Assembly: GCA_021770065.1 (NCBI GenBank)
Contig: JAETRR010000002.1
Coordinates: 124,001-188,000 of the forward strand
DNA length: 64,000 nucleotides
Source: Lachnoclostridium sp.
GTDB taxonomy: Bacteria > Bacillota > Clostridia > Lachnospirales > Lachnospiraceae
Direction of reading: 5' to 3'
A program made the position numbers and the translations under genes. The notes beneath the pieces are model-generated. The model searched no databases. It was not told where the DNA came from and saw nothing but the letters and a program-made list of their open reading frames with translations. This document shows, piece by piece, positions 8,974 through 17,927 of the stretch; position 1 is the first letter of the stretch; every line of letters begins with the position of its first letter.

Positions 8974-9649
8974 GTACAGGCATGAATACAAATATATGAT
9001 TAACAGAATGGAGGAAGATATTCTCGTTCTGCAGGCAGAGGGGATTCTCGAAAGAGACTGTCATACGGATCCTGGCGGTGCTTATATAGTCAGAAGCCTG
9101 TATTTCGACGATTACGATGACAGCTGTTATTTTGACAATGAGAGCGGCTCTGATCTGCGTTCCAAATTCCGGATGAGGTATTACAACAGTGAAGCGGACT
9201 ACGTGCGGCTGGAGAAAAAGAGCAAAATCCGCGGCATGACCCGGAAAGAATCCTGCATATTGGATCCGGAAGAGTGTGAACAGCTTGCAGAAGGCAGAAT
9301 ACCTGAGATAAAGCCGGAGCTGTCAGAGAAAAAGAAGCAGATGTTTCTGGAAATGCAGTTTCGCAGCATGATTCCAAAGGTGATTATTTCATATGAACGA
9401 ATTCCGTTTGTGTATGCGGCCGGGAATGTCCGCGTCACCTTTGACAGAAGCATCACATCTTCCGGCGATACAAACCATTTCCTGGATGGAATATATCCGG
9501 AGCGGCCGGTCTTACAGCCGGGATACAGTATTTTAGAGGTAAAATGGGACGAACTGCTTCCTTCCCTGATCAAGGATGTTATGCAGCTTAACAGCTTACA
9601 GTGGACTGCATTTTCAAAATACTATATGTGCAGAATGTATCATCTGTAG
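8966..9649 (+). CDS. VTC-domain polyphosphate polymerase-like protein
   Basis: 227 residues, essentially one VTC tunnel domain as in the catalytic subunit of yeast Vtc4, which makes polyphosphate from ATP. The charged residues expected to line the tunnel are present: K9 (HEYKYMIN), R69 and R71 (SKFRMRYY), K84/K85 (RLEKKSK), R145 (SYERIPF), and E191/K193 (ILEVKWDE). It has no SPX domain and no membrane segment. The start overlaps the previous gene and the next gene encodes a DUF4956 membrane protein; VTC-DUF4956 pairing is common in Firmicutes. Polyphosphate synthesis is inferred from the family and not shown. Confidence 0.85.
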   Translation: MNRYRHEYKYMINRMEEDILVLQAEGILERDCHTDPGGAYIVRSLYFDDYDDSCYFDNESGSDLRSKFRMRYYNSEADYVRLEKKSKIRGMTRKESCILDPEECEQLAEGRIPEIKPELSEKKKQMFLEMQFRSMIPKVIISYERIPFVYAAGNVRVTFDRSITSSGDTNHFLDGIYPERPVLQPGYSILEVKWDELLPSLIKDVMQLNSLQWTAFSKYYMCRMYHL

Positions 9650-9697
9650 GGGAAGCCGGGCGGGCCTGCAGGAATAAAAATACAAGGGAGAATCATT

Positions 9698-10372
9698 ATG
9701 GGAATAAGAGAAATTTTAAAAGAGAGTTTTATAGAAGGATACGCTTCGGGAACTTTAGAGATCGGCAGTATCTTTATCTGTATTCTGTCTGCAACAGTCA
9801 TTGCCGCATATATCTATATGCTTTACAAAAATATAAACAAAAATTCTTTTTATAACCGCAGCTTTAACCTGTCTCTGGTGACAATTGCAATTGTTACTGC
9901 GGCGATCATTTTAACCATTCAGTCCAATATTGTCGTATCTTTGGGTATGGTTGGCGCGTTATCCATCGTGCGCTTCCGGACGGCAATCAAGGATCCCATG
10001 GATCTGGCATTTTTATTCTGGTCTATCAGTGTGGGAATTATCTGCGGAGCCGGATTTACCGTGATCGCAATCATCACATCGGCGATGCTGACTATCGTAA
10101 TTGTTGTTTTTTCCATGCTGCCGGAATCAAGAAAGGCGCTGATTTTAGTTATCAATGCATCGTCCTATAAAGAAGAGACCAGGATTATGCAGATTGTAAA
10201 TGAAAGCTGTCAGTATGCAAGAACCAGGGCAAGGAATATATCGAAGACAAATCTGAATCTTGCAGTCGAAGTCCGGGTGCAGGAACAAAAGGAATTAATT
10301 GAAAAACTGATGAGTCTGGATAGTATTGTAACGGCATCTCTGGTAGAGCAGAGCGGCGATGTGACAGTTTAA
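9698..10372 (+). CDS. DUF4956 domain-containing membrane protein
   Basis: 224 residues with an N-terminal amphipathic stretch, then about four membrane helices (about residues 22-45, 58-80, 82-100 and 107-150) including the conserved GALSIVRFRTAIKDPMDLAF loop. A cytosolic C-terminal domain of about 75 residues follows (INASSYKEETRIM to SGDVTV). DUF4956 has no established activity; its regular company with VTC domains suggests it anchors the polymerase or moves its product. AAGGGAGA lies upstream of the ATG. The gene is 48 bases after VTC and 37 bases before the second CotH. Confidence 0.85.
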   Translation: MGIREILKESFIEGYASGTLEIGSIFICILSATVIAAYIYMLYKNINKNSFYNRSFNLSLVTIAIVTAAIILTIQSNIVVSLGMVGALSIVRFRTAIKDPMDLAFLFWSISVGIICGAGFTVIAIITSAMLTIVIVVFSMLPESRKALILVINASSYKEETRIMQIVNESCQYARTRARNISKTNLNLAVEVRVQEQKELIEKLMSLDSIVTASLVEQSGDVTV

Positions 10373-10409
10373 CAACACGGTTCATCCTTTTATAATACAG
10401 GAATAAAAA

Positions 10410-12881
10410 ATGTCATTTTATGGAATTTTGATACTGATATTTATATTTTTCATACGGCTTCTTCCGGAGATCATAACGCTGGCCGTTTCTTTTGATGCAG
10501 AATTTGCATACAGGGATAAGCATGCAGAGTCCCGCATGTTTATCCTGCTGGCTGCAGTCAGCAGCGGTTTTAATTTTACAGTGTATCTGTTGCTTCATTA
10601 CAGGAGTTTCCACAGTTGGAATCCGTTAAGGACAATTTTAAATATTGCAGGAGGAAATCTGTTTTTTGAGGACTTTTCCTATTTTACGGAATCCTTCCTG
10701 CTCTGCATGACGGCAGCGGCTGCGGCAGGCGCGGGATTAAGGTATCTTCTGAAGAAACTTTTTTTAAGAACATATGGTCAGGGAGGCCTCTCCGGCCGGT
10801 GCAAAGCGGCAGTTCTGCTGTCGGTATCCGTAACGGCTGCGGCATCCGCCGCCTGTTATGGTGTAAGAGTATCGGGGATATCCAGGCTGGTAATCAATGA
10901 AGTGTGCAGCAAAAATTCAAGTGTATTTCTGGATGGCCGGGAAACAGCCAGCGATTATGTGGAGCTGTACAACAGTGGATGGCTTCCGTACAATGTTTCA
11001 GGGGTTTACATGTCGGATGACGCGGATGATTTGGAAAAATATGAGATTCCCTGTAAAGTTCTGAAGCCTCGGGAGTACCAGATTGTTCTGCTGGATGAAA
11101 ATGCACCCTTTCAGATATCGGATTCGGGCGAAACGATTTATCTGTCCTGCAGAGGGCAGCTGCTTGATCAGATTGAATGTGCGGCATTGGGTAAAGACTG
11201 TTCTTACAGCAGACTCTTGGACGGAGGCAGCGATTGGGGGATCCGGACATGTACGCCGGGAAAAGATAATGAGACATCGTATCCTGTTCTGTCGGCTCCG
11301 GTATTTTCCCATGAAAGCGGATTTTATGCAGATGATTTTGAACTGGAGATTTTTTGTGAAGAGGGAGAAACAATCTTCTATACTTTAGATGGAAGCGTGC
11401 CTACGAAATTCTCTTTTCGTTATCAGGGCCCTATCCATATCAGTGATGCAAGTGAAAATGAAAATGTCTGGAGTATGCGCAAAGATGTGTCGAATGGATT
11501 CCTGGACGGCGCGGGCTATAAGACTCCCGATTACCTGATAGACAAATGTACAGTGCTGCGTGCTGTAAGCGTTGATAAAGCGGGAAATGAGAGTCCCGCT
11601 GCTTCTGCTGCATATTTTGTTGATTTCGCTGATAAAGAAGGTTATCAGGGAATGAATATTGTATCTATTATAACAGATCCGGATAATCTTTTTGATTATG
11701 ATACGGGCATCTATGTAATGGGCCGTGCGTATGATTTCAGCAGGGATTATGATGCAAAGCAGTGGTACGCGGATGTCTGGTGGTGGCAGACGGCGAACTA
11801 CAGACAAAGAGGGCGCGATTGGGAAAAAGAAGCCAGCCTGCAGTTTTTTGATACGGAAGGAAAGCTGCTTCTGGCAAAGGAGGCCGGAATACGGATACAG
11901 GGAAACGGGAGCAGGGGCAGGGTTCCAAGAAGCTTTAATTTTTATGCAAGAAACGAGTATGACGGAAATAACCGGTTTGAAGCGGACTTTTTCGGCACTC
12001 AGTATGAACCGCAGAGAATGACTCTTTTTGCGGGAAGCGATAATAATCTGCTGAAATTAAAAGATTATCTGGCGGCGGCAGTTGTTTCGGACAGAGAATT
12101 TGCGGTAATGGATTATGTGCCCTATGTGATGTTTCTTGACGGAGAGTACTGGGGATGTTACTGGCTGATTGAAAAATATGACGAAGAATTCTTTGCGTAT
12201 CATTTCAATGTGGATAAAGATAATGTAATCGTGATCAAGGACAGTATCTATGGAAAGCTGGCTGTCGGGAATGAGGAAGATGAAAAGCTTTATGATGACA
12301 TGTACGCATTTATTACAGAATCGGATCTTTCTGTTGACGATAATTATCGGAAAGTATGCGAACTCATAGATGTGGACAGCTATATTGATTACTGTGCGGC
12401 AGAGATCTATATAGCCAATCTTGACTGGCCGGATAATAATTTCGGGTTATGGAGAACGAGGACAGTAGAAGACAGCCCTTATTCTGACGGAAAATGGAGA
12501 TGGTTTCTGTTTGATGTGAATAACGCAGGTGTTATGGCGTCAAAAAATGCGGAATCTGAATTATTTGCAGACGTGCTGAAAGACGATCCGATGTTTTCCA
12601 GCATGATGAGGAACGATGAATTCAGCAGGGAATTTGCCTCAAGAATTCTGGATATGGCAAATAAGGAATTTCTGCCGGAACATATAAATGCATTTCTTGA
12701 TGAATACAGGGAATTGATGGAAGAGCCGTTGAAAAAAGAGTATGAGCGGTTCTATGGAAGAGATAATGATAAATTATCAAAATTTGAGGAAGAACTTCAG
12801 GATACACGCGATTTTTTTGAAAAGAGGTATGTTTATATCACAGATTATTTTGAGAACTATGCCCGTGGGGCATCCCGTTGA
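10410..12881 (+). CDS. Membrane-anchored CotH-family protein with lamin-tail and chitobiase-like domains (copy 2)
   Basis: 823 residues, colinear with copy 1 over its whole length: the same MSFYG start, four N-terminal membrane segments, lamin-tail-like domain (RLVINEVCSKN), TIFYTLDGSVPT beta domain and CotH region. The catalytic-type motifs LFLDGEYWGCYWLIEKYDEEF (with an M in place of the leading L), LDWPDNNFGLWR and FLFDVNNAG are kept. Both copies are preceded by GGAATAAAAA- or GGATAAAAA-like leaders. This is a tandem duplication enclosing the CBM, VTC and DUF4956 genes. The aspartate after DVN in copy 1 is N in copy 2, a difference worth testing for divergent substrate or loss of activity. 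Confidence 0.88.
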   Translation: MSFYGILILIFIFFIRLLPEIITLAVSFDAEFAYRDKHAESRMFILLAAVSSGFNFTVYLLLHYRSFHSWNPLRTILNIAGGNLFFEDFSYFTESFLLCMTAAAAAGAGLRYLLKKLFLRTYGQGGLSGRCKAAVLLSVSVTAAASAACYGVRVSGISRLVINEVCSKNSSVFLDGRETASDYVELYNSGWLPYNVSGVYMSDDADDLEKYEIPCKVLKPREYQIVLLDENAPFQISDSGETIYLSCRGQLLDQIECAALGKDCSYSRLLDGGSDWGIRTCTPGKDNETSYPVLSAPVFSHESGFYADDFELEIFCEEGETIFYTLDGSVPTKFSFRYQGPIHISDASENENVWSMRKDVSNGFLDGAGYKTPDYLIDKCTVLRAVSVDKAGNESPAASAAYFVDFADKEGYQGMNIVSIITDPDNLFDYDTGIYVMGRAYDFSRDYDAKQWYADVWWWQTANYRQRGRDWEKEASLQFFDTEGKLLLAKEAGIRIQGNGSRGRVPRSFNFYARNEYDGNNRFEADFFGTQYEPQRMTLFAGSDNNLLKLKDYLAAAVVSDREFAVMDYVPYVMFLDGEYWGCYWLIEKYDEEFFAYHFNVDKDNVIVIKDSIYGKLAVGNEEDEKLYDDMYAFITESDLSVDDNYRKVCELIDVDSYIDYCAAEIYIANLDWPDNNFGLWRTRTVEDSPYSDGKWRWFLFDVNNAGVMASKNAESELFADVLKDDPMFSSMMRNDEFSREFASRILDMANKEFLPEHINAFLDEYRELMEEPLKKEYERFYGRDNDKLSKFEEELQDTRDFFEKRYVYITDYFENYARGASR

Positions 12882-12970
12882 TATATACTCTTTTAGGACG
12901 GCGGACTTCGGTCGGCAATGTTTAGCTCGCTTTGATGGATGTGGGATTGTGAGCATTTTTAATTAAACAC

Positions 12971-12998
12971 TTGACAATTCCGGTATGCCTGTTATAAA
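12971..12998 (+). promoter_or_regulatory. Promoter of the pheST T-box transcript
   Basis: TTGACA at 12971-12976 and TATAAA at 12993-12998 with a 16-base spacer, about 30-40 bases before T-box stem I. Confidence 0.7.
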
Positions 12999-13029
12999 AT
13001 AAATGCCGATAGATAAACATAGTTAAATG

Positions 13030-13264
13030 CCATGAAGGTGTTAAGTAGATGATTTGTCTTCTTCCAGAGAGGGAATGTCACCGGCTGAAAGCAGTCCCAA
13101 GTTCAGAAAATCATTGAATTTCCCACCGGAGCAGCGCTGCTGAAGTTCGGGTAAGCAGCGACGTCACATGCACGTTACGCACAGAATGAGAGCCTGTCAA
13201 AGGACAGGAATCAGGGTGGTACCGCGGATATCAGCTTCGTCCCTACAAGGATGAGGCTTTTTTT
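13030..13264 (+). promoter_or_regulatory. T-box leader (probably tRNA-Phe responsive) with terminator
   Basis: The T-box motif AGGGTGGTACCGCG is at 13213-13226. Upstream is a stem I region (13036 to about 13140). Downstream is a terminator whose arms AGCTTCGTCC (13233-13242) and GGATGAGGCT (13249-13258) pair with wobbles before a T run. A phenylalanine codon (TTT or TTC) sits in the GAATTTCCCACC strand of stem I, where the specifier loop is expected; I could not fix the exact triplet. Uncharged tRNA would stabilise the antiterminator and turn on pheST. Confidence 0.93.
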
Positions 13265-13286
13265 GCGCGCAGCCATTGAGCCACGC

Positions 13287-13348
13287 ACAGAATTGTATAA
13301 GAAGCCCCAGAAAAGCTTGCTTGGCTGGGGCTTCTTATACAATTCTGT
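13287..13348. repeat. Perfect 24-bp inverted repeat between the T-box and pheS
   Basis: Arm 13287-13310 is the exact reverse complement of 13325-13348, with a 14-base loop. Two smaller hairpins follow directly (GCGGCGAAAGCCGC near 13351 and the CCCACAGGAAGC / GCTTCCTGCGGG pair near 13368-13394). All lie in the pheST leader after the T-box terminator and before the ribosome-binding site. The arm begins and ends with CAGAATTGTATAAGAAG-type sequence unrelated to family A. Confidence 0.9.
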
Positions 13349-13487
13349 ATGCGGCGAAAGCCGCGACCCACAGGAAGCATAGCTTCCTGCGGGTGAGTGT
13401 GGCGGAGTAAAAAAGAATGAAAGAAACACCTTACAGGTATCCCTTTATGCACAAAAATATGTGCAGATCAAAGAAAGGAAGATTCAT

Positions 13488-14507
13488 ATGAAAGAAAAAT
13501 TGCAGAAAATTCGTGAGCATGCCATGGCGCAGATTCAGTCGGCGGAAAACTTAAATACACTGAACGACGTGCGTGTGGCGATTCTCGGAAAAAAAGGAGA
13601 ATTAACCAGTGTCCTAAAGGGAATGAAGGAGGTTGCCCCGGAGGACCGTCCCAAAGTAGGCCAGCTTGTGAACGAAACCCGTGAGGAGATTGAACGGGTT
13701 CTGGAGGAAGCCAGGAAGAAAATGGAGGCTTTTGTCCGTGAGGAAAAGTTAAAAGCGGAAGTGATTGACGTGACTCTTCCGGCCAAAAAGAATCGTGTAG
13801 GCCACCGCCATCCCAACACCATCGCTTTGGAGGAGGTAGAGCGGATCTTTATCGGTATGGGCTATGAGGTGGTGGAAGGACCGGAGATTGAATACGATCT
13901 CTATAATTTTGAAAAACTGAATATTCCCGACGGCCATCCGGCTAAGGATGAGCAGGATACTTTTTATATTAATAAGGAGATCCTGCTGCGTACCCAGACC
14001 TCACCCTGTCAGGCGCGTGTGATGGAGCAGGGAAAGCTTCCGATCCGTATGATTGCACCGGGCCGTGTATTCCGTTCCGATGAGGTGGACGCAACCCATT
14101 CTCCCTCTTTCCATCAGGTTGAGGGCCTGGTGGTAGATAAAAATATTACGTTTGCAGATTTAAAGGGAACTTTGGAGGAATTTGCCAAGGAGCTGTTCGG
14201 GCCGGAGACCAGAACCAAGTTCCGTCCCCATCATTTCCCGTTCACGGAGCCCAGCGCAGAGGTAGATGTAAGCTGCTTCAAATGCGGAGGAAAGGGCTGC
14301 CGGTTCTGTAAGGGAAGCGGATGGATCGAGATCCTGGGATGCGGCATGGTACATCCCCATGTATTGGAAATGTGCGGCATCGATCCGGAGCAGTACACAG
14401 GCTTTGCTTTCGGCGTAGGGCTGGAGCGTATTGCGCTTCTGAAATATGAGATTGACGATATGCGGCTGCTGTATGAGAATGACATTCGGTTTTTAGGACA
14501 GTTTTGA
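13488..14507 (+). CDS. pheS: Phenylalanyl-tRNA synthetase alpha subunit
   Basis: Catalytic subunit of the alpha2-beta2 class II synthetase that charges tRNA-Phe. It has an N-terminal coiled coil (about residues 1-95), class II motif 2 ([22 protein letters not shown]), the [17 protein letters not shown] segment and motif 3 ([14 protein letters not shown]). It also carries [17 protein letters not shown], a cysteine-rich insertion often seen in this subunit. The ATG at 13488 follows AAAGGAAG and agrees with the family start; an earlier GTG at 13461 is in frame but lacks such a site. It is controlled by the upstream T-box. Confidence 0.97.
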   Translation: MKEKLQKIREHAMAQIQSAENLNTLNDVRVAILGKKGELTSVLKGMKEVAPEDRPKVGQLVNETREEIERVLEEARKKMEAFVREEKLKAEVIDVTLPAKKNRVGHRHPNTIALEEVERIFIGMGYEVVEGPEIEYDLYNFEKLNIPDGHPAKDEQDTFYINKEILLRTQTSPCQARVMEQGKLPIRMIAPGRVFRSDEVDATHSPSFHQVEGLVVDKNITFADLKGTLEEFAKELFGPETRTKFRPHHFPFTEPSAEVDVSCFKCGGKGCRFCKGSGWIEILGCGMVHPHVLEMCGIDPEQYTGFAFGVGLERIALLKYEIDDMRLLYENDIRFLGQF

Positions 14508-14578
14508 TATTATTCAGCTATGTGGAATCGAACGTGCATGGCGTACGGGATTCATCGAGAAATTTTTAGGAGGAAAAT

Positions 14579-16963
14579 ATGGATACATCATTATCATGGA
14601 TTAAAGCATATGTGCCGGAACTTAATGTAACGGCACAGGAATATACAGATGCAATGACCCTTTCCGGAACAAAGGTAGAGGGCTATAGAGCTTTGGATGC
14701 GGATCTGGAAAATATTATCATCGGCCAGATTGTAAAGATTGAGCGTCACCCGGATGCAGATAAACTGGTGGTATGCCAGGTAGACGTGGGAGGAGAAGCT
14801 CCCGTTCAGATCGTAACGGGCGCCCCCAATGTAAAAGAGGGACAGAAGGTTCCGGTGGTTTTGGACGGCGGCCGTGTGGCAGGCGGTCATGACGGCAAGC
14901 TGACGCCGGGCGGAATCAAGATCAAAAAGGGCAAGCTTAGAGGCGTAGAATCTAATGGCATGATGTGTTCCATTGAGGAGCTGGGCCAGACCAGAGAGAT
15001 GTTCCCGGAGGCTCCGGAGCTCGGCATCTACATTTTCCCGGATGATGTCCGGGTAGGGGAGAGCGCTGTTAAGGCATTGGGCCTGGATGACGTGATTTTT
15101 GAGTATGAGATTACCTCCAACCGTGTAGACTGCTACAGCGTTATCGGAATCGCAAGAGAAGCGGCGGCGACTTTCCGCAAGAAATTCATTCTTCCCGAAG
15201 TAAAGGTACAGGGAAGCGGCGGCGACGTGAATGATTATATCCGGGTAGATGTAAAGGATGCGGATCTCTGTCCCCGTTACTGTGCAAGAGTAGTGAAGAA
15301 TATTAAGCTTGGCCCCTCACCCAAATGGATGCAGCGCCGTCTGGCAGTGAATGGAATCCGTCCCATCAATAATATTGTAGATATTACCAACTATGTGATG
15401 GAGGAGTATGGCCAGCCCATGCACGCCTACGATCTGGATACCATTGCAGGCCGCCAGATCCTGGTGCGCCGTGCAGAAAAGAATGAAAAGTTCGTCACTC
15501 TGGACGGGCAGGAGCGTACCATGGATGATTCCGTGCTGATGATCTGTGACGGAGAGAAAGCCATTGGTATTGCCGGAATCATGGGCGGAGAAAACTCCAT
15601 GATCACAGACAATGTAAAAACCATGCTTTTTGAGGCAGCCTGTTTTGACGGTGTCAATATCCGCCTTTCCGCAAAGAAAGTGGGACTCCGGACAGAGGCT
15701 TCCGGAAAGTTTGAAAAGGGCCTGGATCCCAATAATGCACAGGCCGCCATTGACCGGGCCTGCCAGCTTATTGAGGAGCTGGGTGCCGGCGAGGTGGTAG
15801 ACGGCATGGTAGATGTGTATACTGGAATGAAGAAGCCGGTACGCGTGCCCTTTGATGCGGATAAGATCAATGCCCTTCTGGGAACGGATATTACCAAAGA
15901 ACAGATGCTTTCCTACCTTCATATGGTAGAGCTGGAATATGATGAGAGGACTGGTGAAATCCTGGTTCCCACTTTCCGCCAGGATGTACTGTGTCTGGCA
16001 GATTTGGCGGAGGAGGTTGCCCGGTTTTATGGTTATGACAATATTCCGACTACTCTGCCTACCGGAGAGGCAACTACCGGAAAGCTGCCCTTTAAGCTCC
16101 GTATGGAGGCTGTGGCAAGGGATATCGCAGAGTTCTGCGGCTTTTCACAGGGAATGACCTATTCCTTTGAAAGCCCCAAGGTATTCGATAAGCTGCTTCT
16201 TGACAAAGAAGATCCCCTTCGCAATGCAATTGTTATATCCAATCCTTTAGGTGAGGATTTCAGCATTATGCGTACCACTTCTCTGAATGGAATGCTGACC
16301 TCATTAGCTACCAACTATAACCGGAGAAATAAGAATGTCCGTCTCTATGAGCTGGGGAATATCTACATGGCAGAGGAGCTGCCCCTGACCGAGCTTCCGG
16401 ATGAGCGGATGCAGTTTACCCTGGGAATGTATGGAGAGGGAGACTTCTTTACCATGAAAGGGGTCGTGGAGGAATTTTTCGATAAGATCGGCCTCCGGAA
16501 AAAAGAGATTTATGATCCCGATGCCGGCAAGCCTTTCCTGCATCCGGGCCGTCAGGCGAAGATTGTGTACTGCGGTAAGACAGTGGGTTATTTGGGAGAG
16601 GTTCACCCGGCCGTGGCGGAAGCCTATGGAATCGGAGAGCGTGCTTATGTGGCGGTTCTGGATATGCCTGCCATCCTGCCATTTGCAACCTTTGACCGGA
16701 AGTATGAGGGCATTGCAAAATACCCGGCTGTCAACCGTGATATCTCCATGGTAATTCCCAAGGAAGTTCTGGCCGGACAGATCGAGGAGGTTATTGAAAA
16801 TAAGGGCGGAAGCTATCTGGAAAGCTATCAGCTCTTCGACGTGTATGAGGGCGCCCAGATTAAGAAAGGCTATAAATCTATGGCGTACTCTATCGTATTC
16901 CGTGCAAAGGATAAGACTCTTGAGGAAGCGGATGTGGCTTCTGCCATGAAGCGGATTCTATGA
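14579..16963 (+). CDS. pheT: Phenylalanyl-tRNA synthetase beta subunit, C-terminus apparently clipped
   Basis: Structural, editing and tRNA-binding subunit partnering PheS. Domains in order: the N-terminal OB-fold tRNA-binding domain (about 40-150), the B3/B4 editing region (about 210-400), B5 (about 400-475), the core synthetase-like domain (to about 690), and the C-terminal anticodon-binding FDX-ACB domain (YPAVNRDISMVIP to the end). The last residues are TLEEADVASAMKRIL. From memory of E. coli and Bacillus PheT, about 12-13 more residues of the final helix normally follow. The stop overlaps the ATG of the next gene in an ATGA arrangement, at a likely deletion junction. Confidence 0.95.
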   Translation: MDTSLSWIKAYVPELNVTAQEYTDAMTLSGTKVEGYRALDADLENIIIGQIVKIERHPDADKLVVCQVDVGGEAPVQIVTGAPNVKEGQKVPVVLDGGRVAGGHDGKLTPGGIKIKKGKLRGVESNGMMCSIEELGQTREMFPEAPELGIYIFPDDVRVGESAVKALGLDDVIFEYEITSNRVDCYSVIGIAREAAATFRKKFILPEVKVQGSGGDVNDYIRVDVKDADLCPRYCARVVKNIKLGPSPKWMQRRLAVNGIRPINNIVDITNYVMEEYGQPMHAYDLDTIAGRQILVRRAEKNEKFVTLDGQERTMDDSVLMICDGEKAIGIAGIMGGENSMITDNVKTMLFEAACFDGVNIRLSAKKVGLRTEASGKFEKGLDPNNAQAAIDRACQLIEELGAGEVVDGMVDVYTGMKKPVRVPFDADKINALLGTDITKEQMLSYLHMVELEYDERTGEILVPTFRQDVLCLADLAEEVARFYGYDNIPTTLPTGEATTGKLPFKLRMEAVARDIAEFCGFSQGMTYSFESPKVFDKLLLDKEDPLRNAIVISNPLGEDFSIMRTTSLNGMLTSLATNYNRRNKNVRLYELGNIYMAEELPLTELPDERMQFTLGMYGEGDFFTMKGVVEEFFDKIGLRKKEIYDPDAGKPFLHPGRQAKIVYCGKTVGYLGEVHPAVAEAYGIGERAYVAVLDMPAILPFATFDRKYEGIAKYPAVNRDISMVIPKEVLAGQIEEVIENKGGSYLESYQLFDVYEGAQIKKGYKSMAYSIVFRAKDKTLEEADVASAMKRIL

Positions 16964-17901
16964 TTGTGCCCACCTTTCTGGATGCGGCAGCTTTGGTAGA
17001 GGAGATGGAAATATACGCTCTTTTTGCAAGAAAAGAGGAGGTGCGGAAGGAATTCTGTGAAAAATATAACATTCCCACAGGATATGATTCTTATGATAAG
17101 CTGCTGGCAGACTCCAAGGTAGATGTGGTTTATGTGGCTCTTCCCAATAACCTGCATTTTTCCTTTGCAAAGGAGGCGCTGCTGGCCGGAAAGCATGTGA
17201 TCTTAGAGAAGCCTTTTACCGTTACCTATGAGGAAGCAGAGGAGATTGCCGGGATCGCAAGGGAGAAGAAGCTGTATCTCTTTGAGGCGATTACCAATCA
17301 GTACAACCCCAACTATGAAAAAATGAAGGAGCTTCTTCCAAGGCTTGGAGATATTAAGCTTGCAGTTCTTAATTTTTCCCAGTATTCCAGCCGCTATGAC
17401 AATTTTAAAAAGGGCATTGTAAGCCCCTCTTTTGATCCGAAAAACGCAGGAGGCGCTTTGATGGATCTGAATATCTACAACATTCATTTTGTGGCAGGTC
17501 TCTTTGGAAAGCCGTTAAAGGTGCGCTATTGTCCCAATATGGAGCGTGGGGTGGACACCTCCGGCATCCTTGTGATGGAGTATCCCGATTTTCAGGCGGT
17601 ATGTATTGCGGCCAAGGACTGCGGAGCGCCCTTAAGCGTCAGCATCCAGGGAAATAAGGGCTTTTTCCACAGCGATTATGCCTCCAGTATCCTGGCCGAA
17701 TTTACGTTCCAGGAAAATAAGTGCGAACCGGAGAATTACCATCTGGCAGACAGTCCGGAGCGGCTGTTCTATGAGCTTCTGACCTTTGCCAGATATTATG
17801 AGGAAAAGGATTGGGATGCCTTTGACAGGCGCCTCAGCCACAGTCTGATGGTAATGGAGATTGTGGATCAGGCTCGTGATCCGAAAAATCACGGACTCTG
17901 A
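16960..17901 (+). CDS. Gfo/Idh/MocA family oxidoreductase lacking its N-terminal Rossmann strand
   Basis: Family members are NAD(P)-dependent sugar or inositol dehydrogenases. Seen: VDVVYVALPNNLHFSFAKEALLAGKHVILEKPFTVT, which includes the conserved EKP motif, and a C-terminal GFO_IDH_MocA-type sheet (AGGALMDLNIYNIHF). It begins directly at MIVPTFLDAA, equivalent to the part just after the GxGxxG dinucleotide loop. The usual first strand and glycine loop (about 10-15 residues) are absent, and upstream in-frame codons reach a stop at 16921. As it stands cofactor binding should be compromised, so this may be a pseudogene. The adjoining pheT end is shortened as well. Confidence 0.8.
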   Translation: MIVPTFLDAAALVEEMEIYALFARKEEVRKEFCEKYNIPTGYDSYDKLLADSKVDVVYVALPNNLHFSFAKEALLAGKHVILEKPFTVTYEEAEEIAGIAREKKLYLFEAITNQYNPNYEKMKELLPRLGDIKLAVLNFSQYSSRYDNFKKGIVSPSFDPKNAGGALMDLNIYNIHFVAGLFGKPLKVRYCPNMERGVDTSGILVMEYPDFQAVCIAAKDCGAPLSVSIQGNKGFFHSDYASSILAEFTFQENKCEPENYHLADSPERLFYELLTFARYYEEKDWDAFDRRLSHSLMVMEIVDQARDPKNHGL

Positions 17902-17927
17902 TATACCGTCCTGTATTGCGAGGAAAG

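Noticed and set aside
15317..15922. Antisense frame of 201 codons inside pheT
   Set aside because: Complement of a conserved synthetase region, with no ribosome-binding site or family features.
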